Assembly: GCF_010020825.1 (NCBI RefSeq)
Contig: NZ_JAACJE010000001.1
Location: 3,534,001 to 3,598,000, forward strand
Origin: Acidovorax sp. 210-6
GTDB taxonomy: Bacteria; Pseudomonadota; Gammaproteobacteria; Burkholderiales; Burkholderiaceae_C
Reading direction: 5' to 3'
DNA length: 64,000 nucleotides
Positions 16,399-24,914 of this stretch are shown here, one piece after another; positions within the stretch are counted from its first letter, which is position 1, and each line of letters begins with the position of its first letter. The translations under genes were made by a program, and so were the position numbers. The notes beneath the pieces were generated by a model. It did not search any database. It was not told the DNA's origin and saw nothing but the letters and a program-made list of their open reading frames with translations.

Positions 16399-17070
16399 TC
16401 ACAGCAATCGGGCCAGACTCTCCTGCAAATGCTCGGTCGGCAGGCGGCGCTGCCCCGTGCGCACAAAGCGCTGCAGCCGCCCCAGCGCAAAGGCCACCCA
16501 GACACTGGCGGCCACCTGCGCATCCACCGTAGGCGTGGCCGATCCCGCCTGCCCGGCGGCAGGCCGCAGGCACTGGCGCAGGTGGGACTCGATGCGATCA
16601 AAGAACTGGTTCATGCGGGCCTGCAGGCGCTCATGCTCCAGCACCAGGGCATCGCCCACCATCACCCGGGCCAGACCAGGGTTGCGCTCGCCAAACTGCA
16701 ACAGCAGGGCCACCACGCGCGCGGCCTGCTGGGGGCCATCGGCCGATGCGGTCGCGGGGGCATCGCCCTCGCGCCCCACGATCTGCACCACGCGCGTCAA
16801 CACCGCGTCCTCGATGTAGTCGATGAGTGCTTCAAACATCTGCGCCTTGCTGGCGAAATGGCGATACAGCGCCGCTTCGCTCACGTCCAGGCGGGCGGCC
16901 AGCGCGGCGGTGGTGATGCGCTCCGCGCCCGGTTGCTCCAGCATGGCGGCCAGTGCCTGCAGGATTTGCTCACGCCGCTCGCCGGGCCGTGGTCTGCGCC
17001 GAGGCTCCGCCTCACGCGCCGCAGAGTCAGTGGGATCAAGGCCAGCGGGCGTGGGGTCAGGGCTGTTCAT
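16399..17070 (-). CDS. slmA: Nucleoid occlusion factor SlmA
   Basis: 223 residues, TetR fold. The block GERREQILQALAAMLE, RITTAALAARLDVSEAALYRHFASKAQMFEALIDYIED (about 30-85) is the SlmA signature, and the rest matches SlmA length. SlmA binds specific chromosomal sites and blocks FtsZ assembly over the nucleoid. In Comamonadaceae it often sits next to argB, as here with only the two-component pair between. It could be mistaken for a metabolic TetR regulator, but the DNA-binding helix residues favour SlmA. Confidence 0.87.
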   Translation of the reverse strand: MNSPDPTPAGLDPTDSAAREAEPRRRPRPGERREQILQALAAMLEQPGAERITTAALAARLDVSEAALYRHFASKAQMFEALIDYIEDAVLTRVVQIVGREGDAPATASADGPQQAARVVALLLQFGERNPGLARVMVGDALVLEHERLQARMNQFFDRIESHLRQCLRPAAGQAGSATPTVDAQVAASVWVAFALGRLQRFVRTGQRRLPTEHLQESLARLL

Positions 17071-17109
17071 GGCGGTGTGGGAAAAACACGTCGGGGCATT
17101 CTCGCACGC

Positions 17110-18609
17110 TCATGTCGGCACACTCCCCCTCGCGACCGCAGCGAACACCAGGGTCACGCGCAGGCCCTTGCCTCCCGCTCCCGGCTCCAGCACCAGAGAG
17201 CTGCCGTGGGTGCGTGCAATCTCCTCGGCAATGGGCAGCCCCAGGCCCGAGCCCTCGCCCCCGGTCCCCGGAACGCGGTAAAAGCGCTGCAGCACATGGG
17301 ATACCTCCTGCTGGGGTACGCCAGGCCCGTCGTCTTCCACCTGCAGAAAAGCCGCAGGCCTTCCCGCCAGGTCGGTCAGTGTGGCGCAGCGAATGGTCAC
17401 CGAGCCTGCGGCCGGGGTGTATTTGATGGCGTTGTCCACCAGGTTGGACAGCAGCTCGCGCAACAACCAGTCGTGGCCGGACACATGCACCGGCTGCGCA
17501 TCCAGGCCCAGGTCGATGCCCTTGCCGGTTGCGGCGTCGAGGTACAGCTCCAGCATGCTTTCACACAGATCCTTGAGATCCACGCGCTGCATGGGCTGGG
17601 CGTTCATACTGCGTGCATCTGCCCGGGACAGGGCCAGCAACTGGTGCGCCAGTTGCGAGGTACGGCGCGTGGCATCGCGCAGCTTCTCGATCTCGGACGC
17701 TTTCAAAGTAATAGCACCTTGCGCTTGCCCCACCTGCCCTGGGAGCACTTTTTTATCTACCAACCGAGCATTTGCAGGCGCCTTGGCGGCCGAGCGGGCC
17801 AGCAAGGCCCAGGCTTCCACCTGCGCCTGCAAGCCCGCCAGCGGCGTGCGCAACTGGTGTGCGGCATCGGCCACGAATCGGCGCTGGCTGTCGGCCTGGG
17901 CGTTGACCAGGTTGAACAGCCGGTTGAGCGAATGCACCAGAGGCCGTACCTCGGCGGGTGACGCCGCCTCGTCGATGGGACTGAGGTCGCGCGGAGAACG
18001 CCGCTCCACCGCATCGGCCAGATCCACCAGGGGCTTGAACGCCCGGCCCACCGCCCAGTGGATGGCCAGCCCTGCGGCCGCCACCAGCAGCAGGTTGGGC
18101 AGGAGCACGCGCAGCAGCAGTTGCTGCGCCCATTGCTGGCGTGGGTCCGTGCCGTCGGCCAATGCCACCACCAGCTCCCCCGCCCCCGTGCGTCCGCGTT
18201 GCACCGCCACGCGGTAGGTCACGCCACCCTCCTCGACGCTGTGGAACTCCGGCTCGCCGGTTTCAGGCACGGTGGTGCGCACCCAGTCATCGCCCAGCAG
18301 CAAATTGCCAGAGAGGTCGCGCACGCTGTAGCCGGTATAGGAAGCGTTGCTGCGCAGAAAGTCTTCGATCGGGGGCGCCATCAGCCACACCACGGGCTGC
18401 GACTCACCCACCCCCGGTGCCAGCACCGAATCGGCCAGCGCCGGCAGCAAGCGCAACAGGCGCTGATCGTGCCGCATGGCGGCCTCGTCGGCCGAACGGT
18501 AGTCCATCCACACCCCCAGCAGCGCCAGAGTGCACAGCGGCAGCAACAGCAGCAGCAACAGCCGGTTGCGCAGATCGGAGGTCATGCCCTGCAGGCGTCG
18601 GCGCAGCAT
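17110..18609 (-). CDS. Sensor histidine kinase (TctE/QseC type)
   Basis: 499 residues. TM1 about 15-34, a periplasmic sensor of the two-component N-terminal type (about 35-163), TM2 about 164-188, HAMP to about 240. The DHp has His251 in AAHQLRTPLAG, and the catalytic domain has N-box ELLSNLVDNAIKYT and G boxes VEDDGPGVP and GEGSGLGLPI. Between the two DHp helices is an insertion, about residues 283-304, whose DNA is a GCTAT-type repeat. It pairs with the regulator gene 22 bases upstream. The stimulus is unknown. ATG 18609 is chosen just after the regulator stop; MTSDLRN eight codons later is an alternative. Confidence 0.9.
   Translation of the reverse strand: MLRRRLQGMTSDLRNRLLLLLLLPLCTLALLGVWMDYRSADEAAMRHDQRLLRLLPALADSVLAPGVGESQPVVWLMAPPIEDFLRSNASYTGYSVRDLSGNLLLGDDWVRTTVPETGEPEFHSVEEGGVTYRVAVQRGRTGAGELVVALADGTDPRQQWAQQLLLRVLLPNLLLVAAAGLAIHWAVGRAFKPLVDLADAVERRSPRDLSPIDEAASPAEVRPLVHSLNRLFNLVNAQADSQRRFVADAAHQLRTPLAGLQAQVEAWALLARSAAKAPANARLVDKKVLPGQVGQAQGAITLKASEIEKLRDATRRTSQLAHQLLALSRADARSMNAQPMQRVDLKDLCESMLELYLDAATGKGIDLGLDAQPVHVSGHDWLLRELLSNLVDNAIKYTPAAGSVTIRCATLTDLAGRPAAFLQVEDDGPGVPQQEVSHVLQRFYRVPGTGGEGSGLGLPIAEEIARTHGSSLVLEPGAGGKGLRVTLVFAAVARGSVPT
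17699..17760. repeat. GCTAT-type dispersed repeat inside the sensor kinase gene
   Basis: Plus-strand modules: GCTTTCAAAGTAATAGCACC, then TTGCGCTTG, then GGGAGCAC, then a T-run ending TTATC. The order matches the intergenic copies at 6261 and 55624. It is in frame and encodes about VDKKVLPGQVGQAQGAITLK at the DHp hairpin tip of the kinase. Confidence 0.65.
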
Positions 18610-18631
18610 GGCCAAACTTGCCGTCCGCGGC

Positions 18632-19330
18632 TCAAGAAGCTTGCAGTTCCAGCCGGTAGCCAAAGCCCCGGATGGATCGCAGCGCCACGCCATGCGGTTC
18701 GAGCTTGCCGCGCAGGCGCGAGACATACACCTCGACCGCATTGGGGGTGATTTCCTTGTCCCAGCCGGTGAGTGCCTGCAAGAGCTTGTCCTTGCTGGCG
18801 GGCTTGGGAGCGTGAACCATCAGGTACTCCAGCACCGTCCACTCACGCGGCCCCAGCTCGATGGGCTGCAGTGGCGCATCGGGCTGCAAGCGGATGCCCA
18901 CCCAGCGGTTGGCTGTATCCAGCTCCAGCGGACCAAAGTTGAGCACGGCCGAATTGGCCGCCTGCGAGCGGCGCAGCAGCGCCCGCAGCCGCGCCAGCAA
19001 CTCGGGCAGCTCAAAGGGCTTGACCATGTAGTCGTCGGCCCCCAGGTCCAGCCCCTGTACCCGGTCGTGCAAGGCGTCGCGCGCCGTGAGGATGAGCACC
19101 GGCATGTCCCTGCTGGCCATGTCCGGGCGGCGCATGCGCCGCGTCAGCTCCAGCCCATCCATGCCTGGAAGCCCGATATCGACCACCGCCACATCGAAAG
19201 TCTCGCGCTGCAGCACCTCTTCGGCCCGCTCGCCGCTGCCCACCCAATCGACGGCATAACCCGCCTCTGTCAGCCCCAGCTTGATGCCGCTGGCCACCAT
19301 GATGTCGTCTTCGACCAAAAGAAGGCGCAT
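18632..19330 (-). CDS. OmpR-family response regulator
   Basis: 232 residues. Receiver domain 1-120 with phospho-acceptor Asp in VAVVDIGLPGMDG (about residue 51), acidic pair VEDD, Thr in LILTARD and Lys in MVKPFELPE. The C-terminal winged helix (about 135-230) has ELGPREWTVLEYLMVHAPKPASKDKL and TPNAVEVYVSRLRGKLE. It belongs to the TctD/QseB branch. Phosphorylated by the kinase encoded next, it should act as a DNA-binding activator. The target is not identifiable; the TRAP genes at the left end are far away. Confidence 0.93.
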   Translation of the reverse strand: MRLLLVEDDIMVASGIKLGLTEAGYAVDWVGSGERAEEVLQRETFDVAVVDIGLPGMDGLELTRRMRRPDMASRDMPVLILTARDALHDRVQGLDLGADDYMVKPFELPELLARLRALLRRSQAANSAVLNFGPLELDTANRWVGIRLQPDAPLQPIELGPREWTVLEYLMVHAPKPASKDKLLQALTGWDKEITPNAVEVYVSRLRGKLEPHGVALRSIRGFGYRLELQAS

Positions 19331-19371
19331 GGTTCATCCTCAGCGTTCAAAGAGGTGCATGGGGAAGGCCC

Positions 19372-19520
19372 ATGCACCAGGCACAGCGCTTGCACTGGGC
19401 GCCCCCAGGCCAGGGCCGCCGTGCAAGGGCCGCCCCGCCGCACGGGCGGCGTCCCCCTTCCCGGCTCGCGCAGCGAGACGAGAGAAGGGGGAAGCGGCGC
19501 AGCCGCACAGGGGGTTGTTC
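19372..19520 (-). repeat. GC-rich post-gene repeat, copy 1 (after argB)
   Basis: On the plus strand: CAAGGGCCGCCCCGCCGCAC, GGGCGGCGTCCCCCTTCC, then GAGAGAAGGGGGAAGCGGCG and CACAGGGGGTTG next to the argB stop. The same ordered blocks occur near 53562, 57906 and 60276, always directly downstream of a minus-strand gene. Internal G/C stems could fold in RNA. Confidence 0.7.
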
Positions 19521-19523
19521 ATG

Positions 19524-20420
19524 CTAATGACTACGGATCATCGTGCCATAGGCCTGCTCGGTCAGGATCTCCAGCAGCATGGCGTGCGGAACACGACCGT
19601 CGATGATGTGCACGGCGTTCACGCCCGCCTTGGCGGCATCCAGCGCGCCCGCAATCTTGGGCAACATGCCGCCGCTGATGGTGCCATCGGCAAACAGCTC
19701 GTCAATACGGCGCGCTGTCAGATCGGTCAGCAGCTTGCCCTCCTTGTCCAACACGCCAGGCGTGTTGGTCAGCAGCAGGAGCTTCTCGGCCTTGAGCACC
19801 TCGGCCAGCTTGCTGGCCACCACGTCGGCGTTGATGTTGTAGCTTTCGTTGTGCTCGCCAAAACCGATGGGGCTGATGACCGGGATGAAAGCATCGTCCT
19901 GCAGCGCCTTGACCACGCTGGGGTCGATGGACACGATGTCGCCCACCTGACCCACGTCATGCTCCACCTCGGGGTTCTTGTTGTCCACCATCTTGAGCTT
20001 GCGCGCGCGGATCATGCCGCCATCCCGCCCCGTCAGGCCCACGGCCTTGCCGCCCACCTGGTTGATCAGGCCCACGATGTCCTGCTGCACCTCACCCGCC
20101 AGCACCCACTCGACCACCTCCATCGTCTCGGCGTCGGTCACGCGCATGCCCTGGATGAACTGGCCCTTTTTGCCCAAGCGGTTGAGGGCGGTCTCGATCT
20201 GCGGCCCGCCACCATGCACCACCACGGGGTTGATCCCCACGAGCTTGAGCAGCACCACATCCTCGGCAAAGTCCTGCTGCAGGGCCGGGTCGGTCATGGC
20301 GTTACCGCCGTACTTGATGACCATGGTCTTGCCATGGAACTTGCGGATGTAAGGCAGCGCCTGCGCCAGGATCTCGGCCTTGTCGCGCGGTGCAATCGAA
20401 AGAAGGGTTTCAGTGGTCAT
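19524..20420 (-). CDS. argB: Acetylglutamate kinase
   Basis: 298 residues. Phosphate-binding [10 protein letters not shown] near residues 33-42, substrate loop [14 protein letters not shown] near 67-80, [14 protein letters not shown] and the C-terminal [14 protein letters not shown] match ArgB throughout. It phosphorylates N-acetyl-L-glutamate with ATP, the second step of arginine synthesis, in the cytoplasm. ATG 20420 ([18 protein letters not shown]) is the usual betaproteobacterial start. No other arginine genes are nearby. Confidence 0.97.
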   Translation of the reverse strand: MTTETLLSIAPRDKAEILAQALPYIRKFHGKTMVIKYGGNAMTDPALQQDFAEDVVLLKLVGINPVVVHGGGPQIETALNRLGKKGQFIQGMRVTDAETMEVVEWVLAGEVQQDIVGLINQVGGKAVGLTGRDGGMIRARKLKMVDNKNPEVEHDVGQVGDIVSIDPSVVKALQDDAFIPVISPIGFGEHNESYNINADVVASKLAEVLKAEKLLLLTNTPGVLDKEGKLLTDLTARRIDELFADGTISGGMLPKIAGALDAAKAGVNAVHIIDGRVPHAMLLEILTEQAYGTMIRSH

Positions 20421-20483
20421 GGATACGGCCGCTTTCAGCACGAAGAGGGAATCGTGCAAATTGTGCCGCAAACCAGACCCACG

Positions 20484-21584
20484 TCAGTGGCGCAGCCAGG
20501 CAGGCACCTTGAAGCGCACAATGGCCAAGTAGGCGGTCACATAGGTCACCACAAACAGTGCGCAAAACACCATCAGCACCCAGGTGTTGCTCCAGAACAG
20601 CACTGCAGGCACCACGGTGAGCAAGGTAAACCCCCACAGGTACGGCGAAGTGCGGTTGTTGCGCATGAGCATGCGGCGCGACTCATCGTCGTGAAACACG
20701 CTGCGCACGATACGGCGGTAGATCAATTGGTGGAAATGCAGCGCATCGGCCACGCCGGGCGACACTCCGCGCACCCACTTGCGGTATATCGAAAACACCG
20801 TCTCCCACACCGGGTAGATCAGCAGCAGCATGGGAAACCAGGGAGATACCGCCGGGTTGCGCTGCACCAGAGACAGACTCGCCAGCGCAATCACCACACC
20901 CCAGATGTAGGCCCCCCCGTCGCCGGCAAACAACATGCCTCGCGGGTAGTTCCAGAGCAGGAACCCTGCTGTCGCGGCAGCCATCGTCACCAGCAGGGCT
21001 GCCAGGGCGCGGTCGCCGACCTGCAGCGCCACATGCGCCAGCGCCAGACAAACGATCAGGGCCACCATGCCTGCCAGTCCGTTGTAGCCGTCGATGATGT
21101 TGAAGGCATGCGGCAGGCCCGCCACCGCAAGCAGCACCACCAAGCTCCCCACCCAAGGGACCATGGGCAGCCAGGCATCCAGCCAGTCGAGACCAGTACG
21201 CGGCACCTCCAAACCCACCAATAGCAACGCCAGAATTCCGGAGGCTGCGGTGAGCGCAAGGCGATATCGAACGGCCAGACGCTGCGTCAGGTCCTCGGCA
21301 ATCCCTCCCACGGCCGATGGCAACAAGGCGGCCATCCAAGCATAGACCCAGGTGTCCAGGCGCACTGACGCGTAGTCACCCAACAGGGTTTCAACCACCC
21401 CCAAGGACCACGCCACCAGCGCACCCAACAAGATGGCAACCCCTCCAAGCCGGGGTACGTCTCCATGATGAAACCTCTGAGGCATGCCGTTGCCATAGAC
21501 CGCCGCATGACTGCGCACCCACCGGACGATAAAACCCGCAGCCAACGCCGCGACGACAAATGCCACCAGAGAGAGCCAAATCAT
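20484..21584 (-). CDS. WecA-like polyprenyl-phosphate sugar-1-phosphate transferase
   Basis: 366 residues with about ten membrane helices. Family motifs: GGIAEDLTQR (DD-type site with the first Asp replaced by Glu), the FNIIDGYNGLAGMVAL metal site near 165-180, and GDGGAYIWG. The C-terminal ADALHFHQLIYRR loop binds the nucleotide sugar. Such enzymes start lipid-linked glycans by moving a sugar phosphate from UDP-sugar to undecaprenyl phosphate. Position at the downstream end of the surface locus suggests it initiates the ABC-exported polysaccharide. Sugar specificity cannot be read from sequence. Confidence 0.9.
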   Translation of the reverse strand: MIWLSLVAFVVAALAAGFIVRWVRSHAAVYGNGMPQRFHHGDVPRLGGVAILLGALVAWSLGVVETLLGDYASVRLDTWVYAWMAALLPSAVGGIAEDLTQRLAVRYRLALTAASGILALLLVGLEVPRTGLDWLDAWLPMVPWVGSLVVLLAVAGLPHAFNIIDGYNGLAGMVALIVCLALAHVALQVGDRALAALLVTMAAATAGFLLWNYPRGMLFAGDGGAYIWGVVIALASLSLVQRNPAVSPWFPMLLLIYPVWETVFSIYRKWVRGVSPGVADALHFHQLIYRRIVRSVFHDDESRRMLMRNNRTSPYLWGFTLLTVVPAVLFWSNTWVLMVFCALFVVTYVTAYLAIVRFKVPAWLRH

Positions 21585-21649
21585 GGAGCGCCGATGTTAC
21601 CTTTTTCACAAAATGGAATAAGACCCACCATCGGCAGAAATGTAACCAA

Positions 21650-22297
21650 TTACCGCTGTAGCGAACGGTAGATGTTCAGGACCCGCTCTACGTACTGCTG
21701 GGTCTCCGGATAGGGCGGGATGCGCCTCCCATGCTTCAGTACCGCGCCCTCGCCGGCGTTGTAGGCGGCCAATGCCAGTTCTTTGTCACCATCAAACATG
21801 CGCAGAAGGTCGGCCAGGTACCTGGTCCCGATATGGGCGTTGAGCTTGGGTTCCATCACGGCCTGCTTCGCCTCTTGCGCGCTGCGCGCCGTCACACCAT
21901 AACGCTGCGCTGTTGCTGGCATGACCTGCATCAAACCCAGCGCCCCCTTGCGCGACACCGCTTCCGAATTGAATGCCGACTCCGCCGCAGCGACCGCAAT
22001 CACCAAGGCTGGCTCCAGTGCCTGGGCGCGGGCGGCTTCTTCCAGCACCGGTCTTGCAGACTCATATTTCGTAGACGACGAAAGATGGCGTACGGAACCC
22101 TTGGGCTTATCGGAAACCACCGAGCCCACCCCTTCCAGCCAAACCACTTCACGCGCCGCTGGCGGCGCCACGTTACCCATGTGGACCACCCCATTTCGAT
22201 CCACAAACTCCCAAACCGCCGAGGCAGCGGCATCGGAAACGCCCATTGAAAGTGCCGACAGCAAGGCCCAAACGACCAGCGTCATCAACCGGCGCAC
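21650..22297 (-). CDS. Lytic transglycosylase with N-terminal DUF4124-like segment
   Basis: About 215 residues. Signal peptide (RRLMTLVVWALLSALSMGVSDAAA), then a short DUF4124-like strand pair AVWEFVDRNGVVHMGNVAP, then an SLT domain with catalytic Glu in AVAAAESAFNSEAVS and GALGLMQVMPATAQRYG. The end has ALAAYNAGEGAVLKHG. It cleaves peptidoglycan in the periplasm, possibly making room for envelope assembly. The GTG at 22297 is chosen because AGGAG lies 7 bases upstream and a typical R-R-hydrophobic signal follows; ATGs at 22327 and 22342 would add 10-15 residues. Confidence 0.85.
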   Translation of the reverse strand: MRRLMTLVVWALLSALSMGVSDAAASAVWEFVDRNGVVHMGNVAPPAAREVVWLEGVGSVVSDKPKGSVRHLSSSTKYESARPVLEEAARAQALEPALVIAVAAAESAFNSEAVSRKGALGLMQVMPATAQRYGVTARSAQEAKQAVMEPKLNAHIGTRYLADLLRMFDGDKELALAAYNAGEGAVLKHGRRIPPYPETQQYVERVLNIYRSLQR

Positions 22298-22347
22298 AAA
22301 AAGACTCCTGTCCCACACGTTCATCATTCCATTCATTGACATACCAC

Positions 22348-22977
22348 TCAAGCCCCAGCCCACCAGGACTTGAAGCGACGCCAAGCCGTTGGTGAAGGTT
22401 CATCAAGCGGCACGGAACCGGCAAACTGCCCCGATCGGCGCAACCTGATCAGCCGCGCAGGCATACCCGCAGCGACCATGCCGTCGGGGACATCCTGACG
22501 CACCAAGGCACCCGCAGCCACAACCGCACCACGCCCGATCCTCACACCTTCGAGCACAATGGCTCCAGCACCAATCCACGCGCCATCTCCCACGACAATC
22601 TGCGCGCGGGTAATTCGATTGCGAGCAATGACGGCGTCGCCCTCATCGATGGCATGCCCAGCCGACAGCAGCTTGGCATGTGGCCCAATCAGTACATCTT
22701 CCCCAATGTCCAGCCCCCCCTCACCGGAGAGGTAGCAGCCAACATTGACGATCGTACGCGCACCGATCCGAATCCCGACCATCGGGTCGGCGACCACATC
22801 ACTGACGACCAAACGTGTATGGGCGTACAGACTGACATCCGCGCCAAGGCAAATGACATCGGCGCGCTCGCCAAAACGCATCACCGAGACCGTGGGGTCA
22901 ATGCGGCACCCGCTGCCCATGGTGTCGATGCCCGGATGAAAGTCTGTGGGATCTGGGACACCCAAAATGCGATGCAT
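22348..22977 (-). CDS. Left-handed beta-helix O-acetyltransferase (WbbJ/LacA type)
   Basis: 209 residues of hexapeptide repeats: IGIRIGARTIVNVGCYLSG, LDIGEDVLIGPHAKLLSAGH, VVGDGAWIGAGAIVLEGVRIG, GAVVAAGALVRQDVPDGMVAAG. The His of LLSAGHAID is the expected catalytic base for acetyl-CoA dependent transfer, and PARLIRLRR closes the domain. It probably O-acetylates a sugar of the surface polysaccharide on the cytoplasmic side. It follows the methyltransferase gene by 10 bases. Confidence 0.85.
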   Translation of the reverse strand: MHRILGVPDPTDFHPGIDTMGSGCRIDPTVSVMRFGERADVICLGADVSLYAHTRLVVSDVVADPMVGIRIGARTIVNVGCYLSGEGGLDIGEDVLIGPHAKLLSAGHAIDEGDAVIARNRITRAQIVVGDGAWIGAGAIVLEGVRIGRGAVVAAGALVRQDVPDGMVAAGMPARLIRLRRSGQFAGSVPLDEPSPTAWRRFKSWWAGA

Positions 22978-22987
22978 TCTGCTCCCT

Positions 22988-24013
22988 TCAGTTCAACCTC
23001 AAGAACTTGCGAAGACGCCGACGCAAAGAGCTTTCATGCAAGGCATGCTGGGTATGCGCCAAGGTTTCCTTCGCGGATTGCAGATTTGCAGCCAACTCCC
23101 GCTTTTCAGCAGCCAAGGTCTCGACCAGCTGTTGCAAACGACTGGCATCAGCTTTCAATAGGCTGATTTCATTTTCGAACCGATGAATGACTTCCTTGGC
23201 TTCTGCAAATGCCTTTTGGTGCTCAATCAAGGATGCATGCTCAGGCTCATGCACTCGCCGCAGCGCATCTAACTCCAGACGCAAGCGCTCGGCTTGCGCA
23301 CGTATATCAGCCATTTCCCAGACACGTCCATCTCTGGACGGCACTGCCACTACCATCCATTGATAAACATCGAAATCAGACCACCCGGCCAGTAATTGCT
23401 GTCGCAAATCCCCTGTCAGCGCCTCCCAGCACCATGAGAACTCACTTTGGGCCAATGGAACCCTGTTGGCATCCCAAAGGCGGGGAACCCAGCCGCTGTT
23501 CATCATCGCTTTTTCAACACTGCGACGAGTAAAGAAGTGAACATGGGTTCGATCCAGCAGACCTTTGTCCGCATAATCAAACACACCATACCGCAGGGCC
23601 GCCACGATTCCGGCATACGCCACGTTTGGCACAGAAACCACCAACTTCCCCATTGGCTCCAGCACCTCGCCCAACGCGCGAAGCACCGCCTCAGGGAGTC
23701 GCAGATGCTCCAGCACATCACATGCAAGCACCACTCCGAAGCGCCGGTCACCCAGTGCTGCGATCCAATCGGTGCACTCCAGATCACTCTCGATCACCTC
23801 CACGCCCATGGCCAGAAGGGCCTGCACAGCCTCGGGATCATTCTCGACCACTGTCACCTTGCAACCGCGTGCAAGCAGCACCCGCGTCATCGCTCCAGCA
23901 CCAGGGCCTAGCTCCAGCACCGCACTGCCCTGCGGAACCTGCCGCAACAGACGAGCAGGCCAATTATCTGCTTCGGGATCAAAAGCGTAGTCGTATCTAT
24001 CAATATTGGACAT
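22988..24013 (-). CDS. SAM-dependent methyltransferase with C-terminal coiled coil
   Basis: 341 residues. The N-terminal class I methyltransferase (about 25-215) has motif I VLELGPGAGAMTRVLL, acidic VVENDPEA, and CDVLEHLRLPEAVLRALGEVL. From about residue 235 to 325 the sequence is almost uninterrupted heptads rich in Glu, Ala, Leu and Lys, then a basic amphipathic end SSLRRRLRKFLRLN. This architecture recalls WbdD, where a coiled coil sets polysaccharide chain length and the tail binds membrane, but the kinase domain of WbdD is absent. AGGAGG before ATG 24013 is strong. Role as chain terminator is inference from layout beside Wzm/Wzt. Confidence 0.85.
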   Translation of the reverse strand: MSNIDRYDYAFDPEADNWPARLLRQVPQGSAVLELGPGAGAMTRVLLARGCKVTVVENDPEAVQALLAMGVEVIESDLECTDWIAALGDRRFGVVLACDVLEHLRLPEAVLRALGEVLEPMGKLVVSVPNVAYAGIVAALRYGVFDYADKGLLDRTHVHFFTRRSVEKAMMNSGWVPRLWDANRVPLAQSEFSWCWEALTGDLRQQLLAGWSDFDVYQWMVVAVPSRDGRVWEMADIRAQAERLRLELDALRRVHEPEHASLIEHQKAFAEAKEVIHRFENEISLLKADASRLQQLVETLAAEKRELAANLQSAKETLAHTQHALHESSLRRRLRKFLRLN

Positions 24014-24914
24014 GGCGTTCCTCCTGGGGCGCTGGTCGCCACATTTGATCCCACAAGCCCCAGTGCCACCAGGCCCAGGGTCGTTCCCGCACATCCGCCT
24101 CCAACCGCTGGATCACCTGATCAATCGCGACCCTAGGATCCGCAGGAAGAGGTTCGACTTGCACATTCAATTGATCAGGCGCCTGACTCCGCGTAATGAC
24201 ATGCAGCAACGCCGCACCCGTCGAATGAGCCAAGCGCTCAATGCCCGTGGGAAGTAGCAGCTGCCCCCCCAGAAACGGATGACTGCGCAAGCGTCCAAAC
24301 TCTGGGCGCCATGCATCCGCCAGAATCCCCCACGCCTGCCCAGACCGAAGCCCCTCATGCAAAGGACGCAACCCATCATTGGAGGTGCACCACTGCCCGC
24401 CAGTAATATCCGTATAGGCTTTGATCTTGTTGGTCAAAAACCGTCGCTGCGACGGATTTAGTTCAGCATTCTCTGCTATGGGCATGGTCATGGCATGCAA
24501 CCGCAAACCACGACGCGCCAAAGCAATGGGACCGGCCAAAAGACGGTCATAGTGATTGAGAACGACTATAAAACCCTGGTTCTTGCTCTGAAGCGCCTCA
24601 ACATGCTCCCAACCAGACACCGTCACACGAGGACCACCGGGCATACCCATCCTGTACAAGACCACGGAGTCCAGCATCTCCTGGGCCAGCATCTCCATGT
24701 GTGATTGCGCCCACAGACGACATTGCACAGCCTCAGCATCGGGAAACACTTCGCGGAAACGCGCCTCCAGATAGCGCTCCGTCGCCTGCCGCTGTGGCGC
24801 CGGATCACGGCCCAAACGATGCGCCAGTCGCCATGGCAACGACGTGGGCATCCGCCCAAGCAGCGGAAAACCCCAATCCATTCTCCAGTCAGCGCTCACT
24901 CTACTTGCAGCCAT
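24000..24914 (-). CDS. Lipid A acyltransferase-like protein (LpxL/HtrB family)
   Basis: 304 residues. The pattern RYLEARFREVFPDAEAVQCRLWAQSH, GFIVVLNHYDRLLAGPIALARRG and the late WAWWHWGLWDQMWRP match the LpxL/LpxM acyltransferase fold. The expected H-X4-D/E catalytic pair is not seen: after NHYDRLL the fifth position is Leu. It may be divergent or inactive. The start at 24914 has GGAG 6 bases upstream and overlaps the Wzt stop by 19 bases; it also overlaps the methyltransferase start. A lipid acyltransferase inside a glycan locus is unusual and might modify the lipid carrier or lipid A. Confidence 0.7.
   Translation of the reverse strand: MAASRVSADWRMDWGFPLLGRMPTSLPWRLAHRLGRDPAPQRQATERYLEARFREVFPDAEAVQCRLWAQSHMEMLAQEMLDSVVLYRMGMPGGPRVTVSGWEHVEALQSKNQGFIVVLNHYDRLLAGPIALARRGLRLHAMTMPIAENAELNPSQRRFLTNKIKAYTDITGGQWCTSNDGLRPLHEGLRSGQAWGILADAWRPEFGRLRSHPFLGGQLLLPTGIERLAHSTGAALLHVITRSQAPDQLNVQVEPLPADPRVAIDQVIQRLEADVRERPWAWWHWGLWDQMWRPAPQEERHVQY

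Noticed and set aside
20484-21584. Replacement of the first Asp of the DD motif by Glu in the WecA-like protein
   Set aside because: Other members of this polyprenyl-phosphate transferase group also carry Glu-Asp here, so it is not evidence of inactivation.
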